In this document: positions 25,061 through 34,822 of the stretch, one piece after another
Layout of the letters: each line of letters opens with the position of its first letter
Position numbering within the stretch: position 1 is the stretch's first letter
Source of the DNA: Haloarcula ordinaria
Lineage (GTDB): Archaea; Halobacteriota; Halobacteria; Halobacteriales; Haloarculaceae
Assembly (NCBI RefSeq): GCF_029338275.1
Contig: NZ_CP119789.1
Location: 1,736,001 to 1,800,000, forward strand
Length of the DNA stretch: 64,000 nucleotides
Reading direction: 5' to 3'
Translations under genes and position numbers: made by a program
Notes under the pieces: model-generated
Database searches by the model: none
Seen by the model: the letters and a program-made list of their open reading frames with translations, nothing else
Told to the model about the DNA's origin: nothing

Positions 25061-26431
25061 CTACCGTTTCCCGAGCGCCGTCTCGAAGACCCGCTGGGCC
25101 CGCTCGTAGGCCGCGTTCCGGTCGACGATGGGATGGGAGTACTCGGGTGCCAACCGCTCGCGCTCCTCGTCCGAGAGGTTCGGCCACTCGACGATTCTGT
25201 CGGGGTCGACGCCCCGAAGTTCCGGCACGTAGGCAGTGACGTAGTCGGCCCCCGCGTCGTACTTCGCCATCTGCGCGACCGGGTCGAAGATGCGCACGTC
25301 GACCGAGTCGGTGCCAGTCGAGGCGGTCCACTGCCAGTTGGCGTAGTTGTTCGCCGGGTCGTGGTCCACGAGCTGTTCGGCGAAGTAGTCGGCGCCGACG
25401 CGCCAGTCCGTGAGGAGATGCTTCGTGAGGAACGAGGCGACGTTCTGTCGCGGGCGGTTGTGGATGTACCCCTCCCCGTTCAGCTGTCGCATCCCGGCGT
25501 CGACGAGCGGATACCCCGTTTCGCCGACCTTCCAGGCCGCTATGTGGTCGTGGTCCGACTTCCAGGGGATGGCGTTCGGGAACGACTTGTAGTTCGCCGA
25601 GAGCAGGTCCTGGTTGTAGTACAGGAGGTGGTAGTTCTGCTCGCGCCAGGAGAGCTCGTACCGGAACTTCTGGACGTTGCGCCGGGCGTCATCCTCCACC
25701 GCCACGTGTCGCTCGCTGGCTTCGGCCCACACCTCGCGGATACCGAGCATCCCCGCCGCGAGGTACGGCGAGAGGCGCGAGACGGCGCCCACAGGTGACT
25801 CGACGGCCGCCTGCATGTCGTCGCGGGTGTCGGCGTAGGTCTCGATGCCATCGGCCAGGAACGCGTCGTAGCGCTTTCTGGCGGCCGCGTAGCCAGCGGT
25901 CGGGAGGTCGATGTCCGACTCCAGTTCGGGCGGCGTCTCGTCGTCCTCGAACCCGACCAGGGCCTCGTCGCTCGGGGTCGTCGCCGGCGCGGGTTTCGTC
26001 ACGGCCTGCCAGTCGTCGAAGAACCGGCTGTGGTTCTCGTAGCGCCCGGCCAGCTCGGCGGGGTCGACCAGCACGAGGTCTACGACCGAACGAGTCGACA
26101 GCGCCTCGTCGACCTGCCGCTGTCGCTCCCGGCGCTCCGGCCGGTAGTGTTCGTTGTAGTAGACCCGGTCAGCGTCGTGCTCCCGAACCACGTCGGCGAG
26201 GACGTCGGTGGCCGAGCCCGTCCGGACCAGCAGGTCGCTCCCGCGCTCCTGGTACGCCGCTTTCAGTTCTCGGACGCCCTGGAAAAAGAACGCCCGTTGT
26301 CGCCGCCCCACGGTATCGAGGACCTCGGGGTCAACGACGTAGACGGGGAGGAGCCGGTCGTCGCCCGCCGCGCGTGCCAGGCCACGGTTGTCCGGAATCC
26401 GGAGGTCGCGCTGGTGCCAGAAGACGTGCAT
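25061..26431 (-). CDS. phr: Deoxyribodipyrimidine photolyase
   Basis: 456 residues, the normal length of class I CPD photolyases. N-terminal photolyase domain MHVFWHQRDLRIPDN binds an antenna; the C-terminal FAD domain has GETGYPLVDAGMRQLNGEGYIHNR and NYANWQWTASTGTDS, including the Trp/Asn residues that contact the flavin and the lesion. It uses blue light to split cyclobutane pyrimidine dimers. It converges with the gene at 23818, four bases apart. Confidence 0.94.
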   Translation of the reverse strand: MHVFWHQRDLRIPDNRGLARAAGDDRLLPVYVVDPEVLDTVGRRQRAFFFQGVRELKAAYQERGSDLLVRTGSATDVLADVVREHDADRVYYNEHYRPERRERQRQVDEALSTRSVVDLVLVDPAELAGRYENHSRFFDDWQAVTKPAPATTPSDEALVGFEDDETPPELESDIDLPTAGYAAARKRYDAFLADGIETYADTRDDMQAAVESPVGAVSRLSPYLAAGMLGIREVWAEASERHVAVEDDARRNVQKFRYELSWREQNYHLLYYNQDLLSANYKSFPNAIPWKSDHDHIAAWKVGETGYPLVDAGMRQLNGEGYIHNRPRQNVASFLTKHLLTDWRVGADYFAEQLVDHDPANNYANWQWTASTGTDSVDVRIFDPVAQMAKYDAGADYVTAYVPELRGVDPDRIVEWPNLSDEERERLAPEYSHPIVDRNAAYERAQRVFETALGKR

Positions 26432-26597
26432 ACGCTGTCCAGGACTCCACAGGGTATGGGTTCGCGCCCAACTCTGTTGTGTATGTCACGGGGAGCCACG
26501 GACTGCCGAATCGAGACGACTCTGCGGGGAGCCGAACGGACTGCGAGCGCAGTTCTGGGGTCGCGCCGAGCACGAATCAGACGCAGAAAACGGTAGT

Positions 26598-27461
26598 CTA
26601 GTAGAACTCTCGAACGAGGTCCATCGCGCCCTCGGGGGCGCCGTCCGGGACGTCGTTCATCGGGGCCTCGATGCCCTCGCGTTGCTCGAAGGGTACGGAC
26701 GAGTCGTCCTGGTAGAGGACGCCCGTGTACTCCTTGTCGGACTCGAGAATCTTGTCCTTGGCCATGTCGCGGTTGCCGGGGTCGTGGTCGGTGTCGTTCA
26801 GGTCGACGATGGCGTCGCGGAAGTAGTCGTAGGTGTCGACGTCGTTGAACGTGACACAGGGCGAGTAGACGTTGACGAAGCCGAAGCCGTCGTGTTCGAT
26901 GGCCTGCTGGACGATTTCGGCGTGGCGCTGGGCGTTCGAGGAGAACGACTGGGCGATGAACGTCGCGCCGGCAGACAGCGCGAGCGCCTTCGGGTTGACC
27001 GGCGGCTGGCCGGGACCGTCGGGGGTGGTCGCCGTCTCGAAGTCCTCGTGGGAGGTCGGCGAGGCCTGGCCCTTGGTCAGGCCGTAGATGCGGTTGTCCA
27101 TGACGACGTAGGACATGTCGACGTTGCGCCGGACGGCGTGGATGAAGTGGCCGGCCCCGATGGAGTAGCCGTCGCCGTCGCCGCCAGCGACCATCACTTC
27201 GAGGTCGGGGTTAGCCATCTTCACGCCGATGCCCACCGGCAGGGCGCGGCCGTGCACGCCGTGCAGCGCGTAGCTGTGCATGTACGTGCCGATCTTCCCG
27301 GAACAGCCGATGCCGGCGACCACGAACGTGTTGTCCGGGTCGTTGCCGGTCTCGGCCAGGGCTTTCATCATGCCGTTCATCGTCCCGAAGTCGCCACAGC
27401 CGGGACACCACGTCGGTTGCTTGTCGGATTTGAAGTCGGTGAATCGAACGTCGGAGCTCAT
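26598..27461 (-). CDS. korB: 2-oxoglutarate (2-oxoacid):ferredoxin oxidoreductase beta subunit
   Basis: 287 residues. Thiamine-PP and iron-sulfur half of a 2-oxoacid:ferredoxin oxidoreductase. Cys19 and Cys22 in WCPGCGDFG are cluster ligands, GGDGDGYSIGAGH binds the diphosphate/Mg, and DNRIYGLTKGQ follows as in the family. With KorA it oxidatively decarboxylates 2-oxoglutarate to succinyl-CoA and reduces ferredoxin, replacing the NAD-linked dehydrogenase. Its ATG overlaps the korA stop by four bases (27458-27461). Confidence 0.92.
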   Translation of the reverse strand: MSSDVRFTDFKSDKQPTWCPGCGDFGTMNGMMKALAETGNDPDNTFVVAGIGCSGKIGTYMHSYALHGVHGRALPVGIGVKMANPDLEVMVAGGDGDGYSIGAGHFIHAVRRNVDMSYVVMDNRIYGLTKGQASPTSHEDFETATTPDGPGQPPVNPKALALSAGATFIAQSFSSNAQRHAEIVQQAIEHDGFGFVNVYSPCVTFNDVDTYDYFRDAIVDLNDTDHDPGNRDMAKDKILESDKEYTGVLYQDDSSVPFEQREGIEAPMNDVPDGAPEGAMDLVREFY

Positions 27462-29230
27462 TGTGTTGCCTCCTGTGTGCCGGTCGTCCCGGCGAGCTGC
27501 TGCTTGATGTCTTCTGCGAGTTCGTCCGCCTTGAATCGCACGCCGTCGTACTTGTTGATGCGGTCGACGCGCTGGAGGACGTCGTGTTCGACGACGTCGG
27601 CGAACTGCCCGGTCGCGTTACACTCGACGACGATGACGTCGTCGGCCGCCTGGACCTCCTCGGTGAGGTCGGGTCGCGGGAAGATGTAGGGCACCGAGAT
27701 GAACCGGATGTCGTACCCCTCGTCGTCGAGGAGGTCGAGCCCCTCGCGGAGCGCGCCCTCGTTCGAGCCCCAGGAGATGACGAGCGTGTCGGCGTCCGCG
27801 TCGCCGAACTCGCGGTAGTCGAAGTCCTCCTGTTCGCGGGCCGTCTCGACTTTCTGCTGTCGTTTGTCGACCTGTTCGATGCGGACCTCCTGGTCTTCCG
27901 TCCGGCGGCCGAGCTCGTCGTGCTCGAGGCCGGTCGTCATGTGTGCGCCGTCGGTCGTCCCGGGGAAGGCTCGCGGGGAGATGCCGTCGGCGGCCGCGAA
28001 GTGGGCCTGGAAGCGCCCCTTCTCGTCGAGCCACGCCTCGACCTCGTCCTCGTCGACCACCTTGCCGCGGTCGATCTCGACCTCGTCCATGTCGAACGTC
28101 TCGGGCGGGAACGTCTGTTCGGTGACCGCGAGCGCGAGGTCCGAGACCAGGAAGACGGGCGTCTGGTACTTCTCGGCGAGGTTGAACGCCTCGACGGTCT
28201 TCCAGAAACACTCCGAGATGGTCGTCGGCGCGACGACGAACCGGGGAATCTCGCCGTGGCCGCCGTACAGCGTCATGTTGAGGTCGCCCTGTTCCTGCTT
28301 GGTCGGCATCCCCGTCGAGGGGCCCGAGCGCATCACGTCACAGATGACCAGCGGCGTCTCGCTCGTGGCGACGAGGCCGAAGGTCTCGGTCATCAGGTCG
28401 ATGCCCGGACCGGAGGTCGCCGTCATCGAGCGCGCGCCCGCACGGGCAGCGCCCAGCGCCATGTTGATGGCCGCGAGCTCGTCTTCGGCCTGGACGACCT
28501 TCCCGCCGAACTGATCGATGCGGCCGGTCAGGTACTCCATGACGTCGGTCGCCGGCGTGATGGGGTAGCCGGAGTAGAACTTACAGCCGGCGGCCAGCGC
28601 GCCCATCCCGATGGCTTCGTCGCCGTTCAGAAGGACGTAGTCGGCGTCGGTGGTCTCCAGGTCGTAGCCAAACTCGTGGTCGTACTCCTCGCGGACGTAC
28701 TCCTGGCCCTTTCGAGCGGCCTTCTTGTTGTTCTCGACGATGGCTTCGCCCTTGTCGCCGAAGCGCTTCTGGAGGCTCTCGTCCAAGTTCTCGATGGGGA
28801 AGTTCGTCACCTCGCAGGCCGCGCCCAGCGCGACGACGTTGAGCATGATGGCGCCACCCGCGTCCTCGGCGAGGCGCTTGAGCGGGACTTCCAGTGCCGT
28901 CGCGTCGCCGGGGACTTCGACGTCCTGCATCGTCGAGCGCTCCCCGTCGTAGATGATGACGGAGTCGTCGTGCAGTTCGTCCTCGTTCTCGTGAATCGTT
29001 CGCTCGGTCAGCGCGATGAGGATGTCGAGCCGGTCGACGACGCTCTCGACGCGGTCGACCGACGTCCGGACCTTGTACGCGGTGTAGCCGCCCCGGATGC
29101 GCGAGGCGAAATCTTTCGACGTGAAGACGTGTCGACCGGCCCGGGAGAGTGCTTGCGCAAAAATCTTCCCGGTCGAGTCGATTCCATCGCCGGCCTCGCC
29201 GCCGATGGCCCAGTTGAGGTCGTCTGGCAT
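27458..29230 (-). CDS. korA: 2-oxoglutarate (2-oxoacid):ferredoxin oxidoreductase alpha subunit with fused gamma domain
   Basis: 590 residues. The first about 185 residues are the gamma domain (NWAIGGEAGDGIDSTGKIFAQ), fused to the alpha domain, whose start is NGDEAIGMGALAAGCKFYSGYPITPATDV. The C-terminal domain II has VISWGSNEGALREGLDLL. Haloarchaeal 2-oxoglutarate and pyruvate enzymes share this fusion; the length and the 287-residue partner fit the 2-oxoglutarate (Kor) pair rather than the longer pyruvate pair, which I cannot prove from sequence. No clear TATA box was found ahead of the ATG. Confidence 0.9.
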   Translation of the reverse strand: MPDDLNWAIGGEAGDGIDSTGKIFAQALSRAGRHVFTSKDFASRIRGGYTAYKVRTSVDRVESVVDRLDILIALTERTIHENEDELHDDSVIIYDGERSTMQDVEVPGDATALEVPLKRLAEDAGGAIMLNVVALGAACEVTNFPIENLDESLQKRFGDKGEAIVENNKKAARKGQEYVREEYDHEFGYDLETTDADYVLLNGDEAIGMGALAAGCKFYSGYPITPATDVMEYLTGRIDQFGGKVVQAEDELAAINMALGAARAGARSMTATSGPGIDLMTETFGLVATSETPLVICDVMRSGPSTGMPTKQEQGDLNMTLYGGHGEIPRFVVAPTTISECFWKTVEAFNLAEKYQTPVFLVSDLALAVTEQTFPPETFDMDEVEIDRGKVVDEDEVEAWLDEKGRFQAHFAAADGISPRAFPGTTDGAHMTTGLEHDELGRRTEDQEVRIEQVDKRQQKVETAREQEDFDYREFGDADADTLVISWGSNEGALREGLDLLDDEGYDIRFISVPYIFPRPDLTEEVQAADDVIVVECNATGQFADVVEHDVLQRVDRINKYDGVRFKADELAEDIKQQLAGTTGTQEATQ

Positions 29231-29371
29231 ACTATCTCACGGGTAGCCTGCGGGGTAGGAAAAGGCTTCTGTATGCCGCCGCCCGCCGGTGACTCGGATG
29301 TGAAACAATTTCTCGGACAGCCGGCAGAATCGACCGAAATCCCCTTGACAGGTCCCTCCCACCTCCCCGGT

Positions 29372-30007
29372 ATGGACGAACGTTCACTAACAGTCGCTGC
29401 CGTCCGTTCCGTCGGCCCGGACAGCGTCGCCATCGACATCGAGACCCCACCCGAGTTCGACGCCCAGCCGGGCCAGTTCGTCAAGCTCACCCTCGCCGTC
29501 GACGGCGAGGACCACTCCCGGTTCTACACCATCTCCTCGCCCGACGTCGACGGCGAGTTCGAGATTACAATCGGCATCGACCCGGAGGGTGAAGTCGCGC
29601 CCCACATCGCTGACCTCGACGCGGGCGACGAGGTACGCATCGAAGGGCCGTTCGGCTCGGACTACTACGAGGGTGAGGCCCGGGCCGTGATTCTGGCCGG
29701 CGGTCCCGGTGTGGGCCCGGCTATCGGCATCGCCGAGCGAGCCTTACAGGAGGGCAACGAGGCCGCTGTCGTCTATCAGGACAGCGACCCGATTCACGTC
29801 GACCGCATCGAGGCACTCGCGGACGACGGCGCACTCGTCGAGGTACTCGCCGACGACGAGGACCTGACCGACGCCGTGGCGGCGGCCGTCGCCGACGGTG
29901 GCCAGGTGTTCGTCTACGGGTTCGCCGACTTCCTCGATGAAGCCACGGCGGCCCTCGAAGCCGCTGGCGTGGACGGCGACGACGCGAAAGTCGAGAACTT
30001 CGGCTAG
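29372..30007 (+). CDS. Ferredoxin-NADP reductase-like FAD-binding protein
   Basis: 211 residues. The N-terminal beta barrel carries the flavin motif RFYTISSPD (R-x-Y-T/S-x-x-S) after QPGQFVKLTL, and the second domain starts VILAGGPGVGPAIGIAERAL. The family moves electrons between flavin and NAD(P) or ferredoxin. The tail VYGFADFLDEATAAL lacks the Cys-Gly found in full ferredoxin-NADP reductases. It is divergent from korA, so it could service the ferredoxin pool. It ends in a 4-base tail-to-tail overlap with the minus-strand gene. Confidence 0.85.
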   Translation: MDERSLTVAAVRSVGPDSVAIDIETPPEFDAQPGQFVKLTLAVDGEDHSRFYTISSPDVDGEFEITIGIDPEGEVAPHIADLDAGDEVRIEGPFGSDYYEGEARAVILAGGPGVGPAIGIAERALQEGNEAAVVYQDSDPIHVDRIEALADDGALVEVLADDEDLTDAVAAAVADGGQVFVYGFADFLDEATAALEAAGVDGDDAKVENFG

Positions 30008-30741
30008 TCCTCGTCGTCGACGAGGCTCGGGTGCATCGTCGGTTCGCCGGGCACCGGCGCGTCGAAGTACCGCTGCATCACTTCCATCGACTCCTGCTCG
30101 CGGCGCTTTCGCTCCTCCTCGTCGATCTCCTCACAGCCCGGCGGAACCTCGCGGCCGCGGTCGGTGAAGTACCCCTCCGGGGCGGTCCAGTCGTGGTAGA
30201 AGTCCACGTCAGAATCCTCGACGAGCGTCAACCCGACCTGAGCCCCGTGGCCGGCCGACACGATGGTCTGGTGGTGCTGTTCGGCCAGGCGGCCGGCGGC
30301 GTAGAGGCCGTCGACGGCCGTCCGCCCCTGGGCGTCGACGTCGATGAACTGCTTGGACCCGCGGTCGACCAGCTCGACGTCCAGCCCCGCGAGATAGGAG
30401 GGGTCAGACCAGGAGGCGGCGACGATGTACGCCGATTCGAACGCCTCGTCGTCGGCCTGGACCTCGAACCCCGACTCGGTCGACGTGACCGATTCGGCCG
30501 TCCCGTCGATGAACCAGACGCCCGCACGGCGGGCCTGGGCGCGCATCAGTTCGATGAGCAACCGCGGGTTGACACCCGCCGGGAACCCCGGGTAGTTCTC
30601 CAGGTGGGCGTTGCGCTGGACGATGGACTCGCCACTGGAGACGATTCGCGTCGAGAGGCCGGCGCGGGCGGTGAACAGCGCTGCCGAGAGACCGGCCACG
30701 CCACCACCGACCACGATGACTGACTCTGGTTCGGCTGCCAT
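30004..30741 (-). CDS. Thioredoxin-reductase-like flavoprotein without CxxC
   Basis: 245 residues. Start [28 protein letters not shown] is an FAD Rossmann motif; [26 protein letters not shown] is the second flavin-contact block. As with the gene at 5407, the NAD(P)H domain and redox disulfide of true thioredoxin reductases are absent. The C-terminal 60 residues ([19 protein letters not shown], then a charged helix) form an extension. ATG at 30741 chosen over an upstream 16-residue extension. Confidence 0.8.
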   Translation of the reverse strand: MAAEPESVIVVGGGVAGLSAALFTARAGLSTRIVSSGESIVQRNAHLENYPGFPAGVNPRLLIELMRAQARRAGVWFIDGTAESVTSTESGFEVQADDEAFESAYIVAASWSDPSYLAGLDVELVDRGSKQFIDVDAQGRTAVDGLYAAGRLAEQHHQTIVSAGHGAQVGLTLVEDSDVDFYHDWTAPEGYFTDRGREVPPGCEEIDEEERKRREQESMEVMQRYFDAPVPGEPTMHPSLVDDED

Positions 30742-30854
30742 ACCCGCCGGTACCGAAGCGGGTGACAGAAGCCTACCGGTTTCAGACACGGTTCGGCGTT
30801 TCGCCCGCTTCCGGCCGCTCTCGTGCCGTATTCACAGCTGGCACTACCCGAAGC

Positions 30855-30862
30855 CTCATAAT
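30855..30862 (+). promoter_or_regulatory. TATA-like box for PAN
   Basis: CTCATAAT lies about 25-30 bases before the PAN ATG at 30887, consistent with a leaderless transcript. Confidence 0.5.
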
Positions 30863-30886
30863 GATTCATCTACTAAGAGCGGTGTA

Positions 30887-32101
30887 ATGACTGACACCGT
30901 CGATGAGGTGGACTTACCATACGACGACGACGCCTCTCAACAGAAGAAGATAGAGGCGCTGCAGGAGCGACTCGAGGTCTTAGAGTCGCAAAACGAGGAC
31001 ATGCGGGACAAACTACTTGACGCGAACGCCGAGAACAACAAGTATCAGCAGAAACTCGAACGGCTGACTCACGAGAATAAAAAGCTCAAACAATCGCCGC
31101 TGTTCGTGGCGACGGTCCAGGAGGTCGGCGACGACGGTGTCATTATCAAGCAGCACGGGAACAACCAGGAGGCGGTCACCGAGGTCACCGACGAGATGCG
31201 CGAGGAGCTCGAACCCGACGACCGGGTGGCGGTCAACAACTCGCTTTCTATCGTCAAACAGCTCGACAGCGAGACCGACGTCCGCGCTCGCGTGATGCAG
31301 GTCGACCAGTCGCCCGACGTCACCTTCGCCGACATCGGCGGCATCGAAGAGCAGATGGCCGAGGTCCGCGAGACCGTCGAGATGCCGCTGACGAGCCCCG
31401 AGATGTTCGAGGACGTCGGCATCGACCCACCGAGCGGCGTCCTGCTCCACGGGCCGCCCGGGACCGGCAAGACGCTGCTGGCGAAGGCCGTCGCCAACGA
31501 GACCGACGCAACCTTCATCAAGATGGCCGGCTCCGAACTCGTCCACAAGTTCATCGGCGAGGGGTCGAAGCTCGTCCGCGACCTCTTCGAGCTGGCTCGC
31601 CAGGAGGAACCGGCGGTCGTCTTCATCGACGAAATCGACGCAATCGCTGCCAAGCGGACCGATTCGAAGACCTCCGGCGACGCCGAGGTCCAGCGGACGA
31701 TGATGCAGCTGCTCTCGGAGATGGACGGCTTCGACGACCGCGGCGAGATACGGCTCATCGCGGCGACGAACCGCTTCGACATGCTCGACCGCGCCATCCT
31801 TCGCCCGGGCCGATTCGACCGCCTCATCGAGGTCCCCAAGCCGGACGTCGAGGGTCGCAAGCAGATCTTCCAGATCCACACCCGCAAGATGAACGTCTCG
31901 GACGACGTCGACTTCGACGAACTCGCCGAGGAGATCGTGGACGCGTCCGGGGCCGACGTGAAGGCAATCTGCACCGAAGCCGGGATGTTCGCCATCCGCG
32001 ACGACCGGACCGAGGTCGCGATGGCCGACTTCCGGGACGCCTGGGAGAAGATTCAGCAGGAAGAAGCGGAAGACGACGACGTCTCCCGGACGTTCGCCTG
32101 A
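30887..32101 (+). CDS. pan: Proteasome-activating nucleotidase (PAN) AAA ATPase
   Basis: 404 residues. The hexameric ATPase unfolds substrates for the 20S proteasome. An N-terminal coiled coil (about 17-68), an OB domain (70-125) and an AAA domain with Walker A GPPGTGKT (189-196), Walker B VFIDEID (245-251) and the Arg-finger region [11 protein letters not shown]. The C-terminus ends SRTFA, so the usual hydrophobic-Tyr-any residue tail that opens the 20S gate is replaced by Thr-Phe-Ala. Haloarchaea usually carry two PAN paralogs; which one this is cannot be told here. Confidence 0.95.
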   Translation: MTDTVDEVDLPYDDDASQQKKIEALQERLEVLESQNEDMRDKLLDANAENNKYQQKLERLTHENKKLKQSPLFVATVQEVGDDGVIIKQHGNNQEAVTEVTDEMREELEPDDRVAVNNSLSIVKQLDSETDVRARVMQVDQSPDVTFADIGGIEEQMAEVRETVEMPLTSPEMFEDVGIDPPSGVLLHGPPGTGKTLLAKAVANETDATFIKMAGSELVHKFIGEGSKLVRDLFELARQEEPAVVFIDEIDAIAAKRTDSKTSGDAEVQRTMMQLLSEMDGFDDRGEIRLIAATNRFDMLDRAILRPGRFDRLIEVPKPDVEGRKQIFQIHTRKMNVSDDVDFDELAEEIVDASGADVKAICTEAGMFAIRDDRTEVAMADFRDAWEKIQQEEAEDDDVSRTFA

Positions 32102-32167
32102 CGCGGTCGCTTTTCGCAGCCCGTTTCGTTCCAGAACACAGAAACCCGTCCGTTCCTGAGAGTGGGT

Positions 32168-32800
32168 ATGGCCGTCGCAGAGAAACTCCAGTCGCGAGTG
32201 CGCGCATCCCCACGGCTCGTCACCGCAGCCATCTCGCTCGTCGGATACGTGCTGGTGTTCGCCACGTTCGGCGGTGTGCTCCCGTTCCCGAGTATCAGTG
32301 ACCAGACCGTCATCCTCCTGAGTGACGCCATCGCCGTCGTCAACGCGACCGCGCTGACCGCGATTGTCGCCGGTGTCTACTTCATCAAGACGAACCAGAT
32401 ACGGAAGCACCGGGCGGCGATGCTGACGGCGTTCGTCCTCATCCTCGCCTTCCTGGTGATGTACCTGCTGAAGGTCGGCGGTGGCTTCGAGAAGGAGATT
32501 CTCGCCGAGGGGGCCGTCTGGTGGGCCTACATCGTGATGCTGGGCATCCACGTCCTCCTGTCGGCGATTTCGGTCCCCGTCGTCGTCCACGCTGTCGTCC
32601 TTGGACTCACACACTCGGTCCCGGAACTCAAGCAGTCCGCTCACGCTCGCGTCGGGCGAATCGCCGTCGCCGCCTGGGGCCTGAGCCTCTTTCTCGGGTT
32701 AGTGACCTACGTGATGCTGAACCACGTCTACGGCTGGGTGCCGCGGGGGAGCGAGGCGGCCCTCCTACTGGCTATCGTCGGGCCGTCGATTCGGCGGTGA
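32168..32800 (+). CDS. DUF420-family membrane protein (oxidase-assembly type)
   Basis: 210 residues with five to six transmembrane helices. Conserved-looking histidines lie in IRKHRAAMLTAFV and MLGIHVLLSAISVPVVVHAVVLG, as in DUF420/CtaM-like proteins linked to cytochrome oxidase biogenesis. The ATG at 32168 is chosen over one two codons earlier. It begins the oxidase-assembly island. Confidence 0.85.
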   Translation: MAVAEKLQSRVRASPRLVTAAISLVGYVLVFATFGGVLPFPSISDQTVILLSDAIAVVNATALTAIVAGVYFIKTNQIRKHRAAMLTAFVLILAFLVMYLLKVGGGFEKEILAEGAVWWAYIVMLGIHVLLSAISVPVVVHAVVLGLTHSVPELKQSAHARVGRIAVAAWGLSLFLGLVTYVMLNHVYGWVPRGSEAALLLAIVGPSIRR

Positions 32801-32835
32801 GCTGCTGTTTCAGTCCGGGGCGTTCGATATCTCGC

Positions 32836-33576
32836 TCAGTCAGTTATTGGCAGGAGTCGCGCACCGACAGCGACGGCGACCACCGCACAGGCCGCGAGGA
32901 TTGCCAGTGGCACTACCGCGTCACCACTCCCGGTCGTCACGGCCCGAACGCCACGCGAGAAGTAGGTGAGCGGCGAGAGCCACGTCGGGAGCCACGACGG
33001 CAGCAGCGTCGGCGGGACGAACGTCTCCGAGAGGAACAGGAGCGGCAGCGCGATGCCGTTGCTCGCCGAGATGACGCCGTCCTGTGAACTCGCGAGGCTC
33101 CCGAGCATCGCGCCGACGCCACAGAACAGCGCGACGCCGAGGACGACGAACGGGACCAGCAGCGGCGATGGCCGGATGGTCGCGCCGGTCAGGACGACCA
33201 TCAGGCCGAGGATGAGCAGGCCGGCGAGGCCGATGATGACGACGTTGACCAGCGTCTGGGCGAGCAGCCACTCGGGGCGGGTCAGCGGCGTCGTCGCCAG
33301 CTTCTCGAACCTGTTCCCGTCGCGATGGCGCGCCACCTCGCTCCCGACCCGCGAGAGCGGTGTAAAGAGGACGACGACCGCCAGGTAGCCGGGCACGTAG
33401 TAAGCCGGCGGTTCCGTGAACAGGCCGCCGCCGCCGGGGCGCGTCTGGACGAGGACGCCGAAGATGACGACGATGATGACCGGGAAGAAGAACGTGAAGA
33501 ACACTGCCGTCCGGCGACGGAGGAAGGCCAGCGTCGCGGCGCGACTCTCCGACCGGAGGCGGCCGAGTCGGCTCAC
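32836..33576 (-). CDS. ABC-2 type transporter permease
   Basis: 246 residues with six transmembrane helices in the ABC-2 exporter pattern, including GTRPGGGGLF periplasmic loop region and RPEWLLAQTLVNVVIIGLAG. It overlaps the ATPase gene upstream by four bases, so the two form an exporter. Export of a heme- or copper-related factor is suggested only by the surrounding heme/oxidase genes. Confidence 0.87.
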   Translation of the reverse strand: MSRLGRLRSESRAATLAFLRRRTAVFFTFFFPVIIVVIFGVLVQTRPGGGGLFTEPPAYYVPGYLAVVVLFTPLSRVGSEVARHRDGNRFEKLATTPLTRPEWLLAQTLVNVVIIGLAGLLILGLMVVLTGATIRPSPLLVPFVVLGVALFCGVGAMLGSLASSQDGVISASNGIALPLLFLSETFVPPTLLPSWLPTWLSPLTYFSRGVRAVTTGSGDAVVPLAILAACAVVAVAVGARLLPITD

Positions 33577-34514
33577 GAGACACCACCCGCCGGCACCTCG
33601 TCCTGTCGCGGCTCGCCCCGCCGACCGACCGCCGTCCCCGTCAGCTCCAGGTAGACGTCCTCGAGGTCGGGCTGTTTCCAGGTGAGGCTGTCGTACGGGA
33701 CGCCCGCCTCCCCGAGCGCCCCGACGACCTGGCCGATGGACTCCGGACGGACGCCGAAGACGACCAGTCGGCCGTTCCGGAGCCGAATCTCGGCGGGGTA
33801 ATCGATCTGTGCGGGCGTCGTCTCGTCGAACGTCCCGTCGACCACCAGCTGGCTCGTGCCGCCGTGCTCCGCGACGAGCGTGTCGGGGTCGTCGAGCGCG
33901 ACGAGCTGCCCGTCGGCGAGCAGGCCGACTCTGTCTGCCAGTCGGTGGGCCTCCTCCATGTAGTGGGTCGTCACGATGATGGTCACGCCCCGGTCGGCAA
34001 GTCCTTCGAGGAGGTCCCAGAGCGCCCGGCGGCCGGCCGGGTCGATACCGGTGGTCGGTTCGTCCAGCACGAGCAGGTCGGGGTCGTTGATGAGCGCGGT
34101 GGCCACACAGACGCGTCGCTGCTGGCCGCCCGAGAGGTTCTCGTAGGCCGTCTCGGCGCTGTCGGTCAGACCGACGTCGGCGAGCACGTCGTCGACGGCC
34201 AGCGTCTCGTCGTAGAGCCCGGCGTAGTACGTGACCAGTTCCTGCGCCGTGAGGCGCTCGGCGGGCGTGAACGACTGCGGGAGCAGGCCGATTCGGTCGC
34301 GGTCGACGTCCGTCGGGGCCACGCCGAACAGCTCGACGCTTCCCTCGGCGTCCGTCGTCCCCGTCAGCGCCCGCACCAGCGTCGTCTTCCCGGCCCCGTT
34401 GGGCCCGACGAGCGCGAGCACCTCGCCCGTCTGTGCCGTCAGCGAGACGCCGTCGAGCGCGACCGTCTCGCCGTAGGCCCGGCGGACGTCACTCGCGACC
34501 AGTACCTCGTCCAT
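33573..34514 (-). CDS. ABC transporter ATP-binding protein
   Basis: 313 residues. Walker A GPNGAGKTTLV, signature LSGGQQRRV, Walker B LLVLDEPTTGID and the switch His in TTHYMEEAHRLADRV are all intact; the last about 80 residues form a C-terminal extension of the DrrA/CcmA kind. Cotranscribed with the ABC-2 permease (4-base overlap), which makes a two-component exporter. Confidence 0.92.
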   Translation of the reverse strand: MDEVLVASDVRRAYGETVALDGVSLTAQTGEVLALVGPNGAGKTTLVRALTGTTDAEGSVELFGVAPTDVDRDRIGLLPQSFTPAERLTAQELVTYYAGLYDETLAVDDVLADVGLTDSAETAYENLSGGQQRRVCVATALINDPDLLVLDEPTTGIDPAGRRALWDLLEGLADRGVTIIVTTHYMEEAHRLADRVGLLADGQLVALDDPDTLVAEHGGTSQLVVDGTFDETTPAQIDYPAEIRLRNGRLVVFGVRPESIGQVVGALGEAGVPYDSLTWKQPDLEDVYLELTGTAVGRRGEPRQDEVPAGGVS

Positions 34515-34556
34515 GCAGGGCCGTCGGTTCCCCCGGCCGAAAGCCGTTCCGTTCTC

Positions 34557-34787
34557 CTACAGGCGGGCCCGAACTTCACGGACGATGGCGTCGACGTCGT
34601 AGTCGTCCTCCCCTTTCGCGTAGACGGTCTCCCCGTCGACGTCGACGCGGAACACGCCGTGGTCACCCGTGACGAGCGCGACGCTGTCGATGTCTCGTTC
34701 CAGACCGTTGAGGATGGCCCGCTGGAGGGCTATCGCCCGCTCTCTGAACCCACACGGCACGCAGTACTCGATGGTGACGTCGCTCAT
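34557..34787 (-). CDS. SelT/SelW-like Rdx family protein
   Basis: 76 residues with a thioredoxin-like fold. The redox motif is Cys9-Val-Pro-Cys12 near the start (IEYCVPCGFRERA), and GVFRVDVDGETVYAKGEDDYDVDAIVREVR completes the fold. Eukaryotic homologs are selenoproteins (the first Cys being Sec); here both are Cys. It is tucked between an exporter and the DUF7546/heme synthase genes, so it may reduce copper or thiols for oxidase assembly. This gene is hidden in a longer open frame on the same strand; ATG at 34787 is the sensible start. Confidence 0.85.
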   Translation of the reverse strand: MSDVTIEYCVPCGFRERAIALQRAILNGLERDIDSVALVTGDHGVFRVDVDGETVYAKGEDDYDVDAIVREVRARL

Positions 34788-34822
34788 ATCTCCTCCTGTG
34801 GGCCCAGCGTCAAAGGGCTGGC

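Noticed and set aside
27461..30007. 848-codon open frame on the plus strand across korB/korA
   Set aside because: It is antisense to two strongly supported genes. High GC removes stop codons in that frame. Only its last part, from 29372, is a real gene.
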